Positions 15,327 through 16,807 of a DNA stretch of 16,807 nucleotides are shown here, piece after piece. The notes below the pieces were generated by a model that was not told the origin of the DNA, did no database searches, and saw only the letters and a program-made list of their open reading frames with translations. Position 1 is the first letter of the stretch. Every line of letters begins with the position of its first letter. A program made the translations under genes and the position numbers. This stretch comes from Muribaculaceae bacterium (GTDB taxonomy: Bacteria; Bacteroidota; Bacteroidia; Bacteroidales; Muribaculaceae): positions 1 through 16,807 of the forward strand of contig JAIDKP010000363.1 in NCBI GenBank assembly GCA_029051445.1, read 5' to 3'.

Positions 15327-15331
15327 GGGTG

Positions 15332-16807
15332 ATGGAAAATAATCAGTACATAGTCTCGGCACGCAAGTACCGCCCGTCGACGTTCAACGCCGTTATCGGG
15401 CAGAAGTCGCTTACGATGACTCTGCGCAACGCTATCGCGACCAACAGACTGGCTCATGCTTATCTTTTCTGTGGTTCGCGCGGAGTCGGAAAGACATCGT
15501 GTGCGAGAATTTTTGCAAAGACAATCAACTGCACCAATCCCACTTCCGACGGCAATCCGTGCAACGAGTGTGATTCATGCCGCGCCTTCAATGAAGGCCG
15601 TTCGCTCAACATAGTCGAACTTGATGCCGCCTCCAACAATGGTGTCGATGACATACGCAATCTCGTTGACCAGGTATTGATTCCACCAACCACAGGAAAA
15701 TATCGTGTGTTTATCATCGATGAGGTGCACATGTTGTCGTCGAGTGCGTTCAATGCTTTTCTAAAAACGCTCGAGGAACCACCGTCATATGCCATATTCA
15801 TACTGGCTACCACGGAGAAACATAAGATCATACCTACTATACTCTCGCGGTGTCAGATCTATGATTTCGCACGTATCACTCCTGACGATATAACCGATCA
15901 TCTGGCCGATGTAGCCCGTCAAGAGGGTATTGAAGCCGAGCGCCAGGCTCTTGGTGTCATAGCATCGAAAGCCGATGGCGCTATGCGCGACGCTCTGTCG
16001 ATATTTGACCAGGTTGCAGCCTCTACCCGCGGTCATGTAACCTATGAGGCCGCGATAGAAAGCCTGAATGTGCTTGACGGCAGTTATTTCAAACGTCTTT
16101 GCGATGCTTTTGCCACAGCAGATCCCGGTGCGGCACTCATTGTATTCAAAGAGATCAGGGACAAGGGTTTTGACACGCACTTTTTCATAAACGGACTCGC
16201 GTCGTGGCTGCGCGACATGATGGCCGCCCGCGATCCACGCACTCTTGAACTTGTAGAGGCTCCGGAAGAAGAAAAGAAACTTATGGCTGAAGCAGCGTCA
16301 AAGTTTCCGCCTGATTTCTTCTATAAGGCAATGAGTCTCTGCAATGATGCAGACCTTCATTACCGCGAAGCAAGCAACAAATCTTTTCTGGCCGAGCTTT
16401 TGCTCATAAAACTGTGCCAACTACTAAGCCCCTCCCCCGCCTTTAGCGAGAAGGAGGAGGGGCATATAGACAGTCTCGCACCAATAGCCAACTTGCCTAA
16501 ACAGGCATCCGCCGTCGCCCAGCCGCCGGTAGTTCAGCGTCAGGCGGCAAATCAGACAGCAACAACAGCAACAGCGACGTCTGTACCACACACGCCGCCA
16601 CCCTCTCACGCTCCGACACGCCAACAGCCCACAATACAGATAAAGAGTATTTCCAACAGCCCCGGAAGCAGGCTGTCGCTCCGCAATATCAATGATCCTG
16701 ACAGCCCGGCAACCAACAGCCCCGGAAGCTCAAAAGTTTCTTCAAAGCCGGCAAACGACCACAGATTCAGTACCGAGCGTCTGCATGAGGTATGGCAATG
16801 CTATATG
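15332..16807 (+). CDS. dnaX: DNA polymerase III subunit gamma/tau (3' truncated)
   Basis: The first 492 residues of DnaX, open at the right edge. It is the AAA+ motor subunit of the clamp loader that places the sliding clamp on DNA. Walker A is G-S-R-G-V-G-K-T at 48-55. The zinc module is C67-x9-C77-x2-C80-x2-C83. Walker B is V-F-I-I-D-E at 126-131, and L-S-R-C with the arginine finger R173 is at 171-174. The helical collar domain III ends near 365. From there to about 475 the protein is a low-complexity linker rich in Q, A, T, S and P. The next domain begins at the edge (about 478 onward). No frameshift site for a short gamma form was recognised. The start at 15332 gives the expected K-Y-R-P-S-T-F segment at residues 12-18. 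Confidence 0.97.
   Translation, partial: MENNQYIVSARKYRPSTFNAVIGQKSLTMTLRNAIATNRLAHAYLFCGSRGVGKTSCARIFAKTINCTNPTSDGNPCNECDSCRAFNEGRSLNIVELDAASNNGVDDIRNLVDQVLIPPTTGKYRVFIIDEVHMLSSSAFNAFLKTLEEPPSYAIFILATTEKHKIIPTILSRCQIYDFARITPDDITDHLADVARQEGIEAERQALGVIASKADGAMRDALSIFDQVAASTRGHVTYEAAIESLNVLDGSYFKRLCDAFATADPGAALIVFKEIRDKGFDTHFFINGLASWLRDMMAARDPRTLELVEAPEEEKKLMAEAASKFPPDFFYKAMSLCNDADLHYREASNKSFLAELLLIKLCQLLSPSPAFSEKEEGHIDSLAPIANLPKQASAVAQPPVVQRQAANQTATTATATSVPHTPPPSHAPTRQQPTIQIKSISNSPGSRLSLRNINDPDSPATNSPGSSKVSSKPANDHRFSTERLHEVWQCYM
16428..16463. repeat. G/C-rich palindrome inside dnaX
   Basis: GCCCCTCC (16428-16435) and GGAGGGGC (16456-16463) are perfect 8-bp inverted repeats around a 20-nt centre. 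The palindrome falls in frame exactly where the conserved domain III ends and the variable linker begins, at about residues 366-377. It encodes a short Ser/Pro then Glu/Lys-rich segment, unlike the Q/A/T-rich linker that follows. This suggests an inserted repeat tolerated by the linker. Confidence 0.55.
16653..16729 (+). repeat. 17-bp direct repeat in the dnaX linker
   Basis: CCAACAGCCCCGGAAGC occurs at 16653-16669 and again at 16713-16729, exactly 60 bp apart and therefore in the same reading frame. The copies encode S-N-S-P-G-S and T-N-S-P-G-S. A partial copy of the first ten bases is at 16621-16630. It probably reflects local duplication in an unconstrained linker. Confidence 0.7.

Noticed and set aside
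16255..16290. Purine-rich A stretch in dnaX as a programmed frameshift site
   Set aside because: No A-AAA-AAG type slippery heptamer with a downstream stop in the -1 frame could be identified here.

Overview
The window is about 16.8 kb of compact bacterial chromosome, made mostly of housekeeping genes. It looks like a member of the Bacteroidota, probably an intestinal Bacteroidales. I infer this from the genes' sequence style, the general lack of clear Shine-Dalgarno sequences, several matches to the Bacteroidota -7 promoter element TAnnTTTG, and pheS and pheT lying near each other but not adjacent. Genus-level placement would be a guess. No tRNA, rRNA, CRISPR array, prophage or complete insertion sequence was seen.

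Left block, plus strand (1-4938): the 3' end of pheT, then yebC, ribE, pheS, nth and recA. ribE and pheS overlap by 8 bp and the other gaps are short. recA has a TAnnTTTG-type promoter element of its own and ends at a strong hairpin followed by a T-run. This block covers phenylalanyl-tRNA charging, riboflavin synthesis, base-excision repair and recombination.

A 478-bp intergenic region (4939-5416) follows. In order it holds the recA terminator, a REP-like palindrome, a likely argH promoter, and a 162-bp MITE-like element with terminal inverted repeats and nested palindromes. The element lies between that promoter and the argH start codon. argH follows, with a small lipoprotein carrying a degenerate Rieske-like domain coupled to it through a 4-bp overlap.

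Central block, minus strand (15239 down to 7283): nine genes in one direction. They are a membrane-anchored predicted pseudokinase, a GNAT-like protein, pyrH, frr, a COG0731-type radical SAM protein, an S66 LD-carboxypeptidase, a six-helix cation channel with an altered selectivity filter, a YbdG-type MscS channel, and a membrane-anchored LytM (M23) domain without its zinc ligands. The last three overlap (4 bp and 8 bp), so they form a translationally coupled envelope and osmotic module downstream of a peptidoglycan-recycling enzyme. This is the best candidate for an undescribed functional unit.

Right edge, plus strand (15332 to the end): dnaX, truncated by the window. It diverges from the pseudokinase gene across 92 bp. 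On both sides a TAnnTTTG element lies only 5-6 bp before the ATG, which suggests leaderless or nearly leaderless transcripts in both directions. The dnaX linker carries a G/C-rich palindrome and a 17-bp direct repeat.
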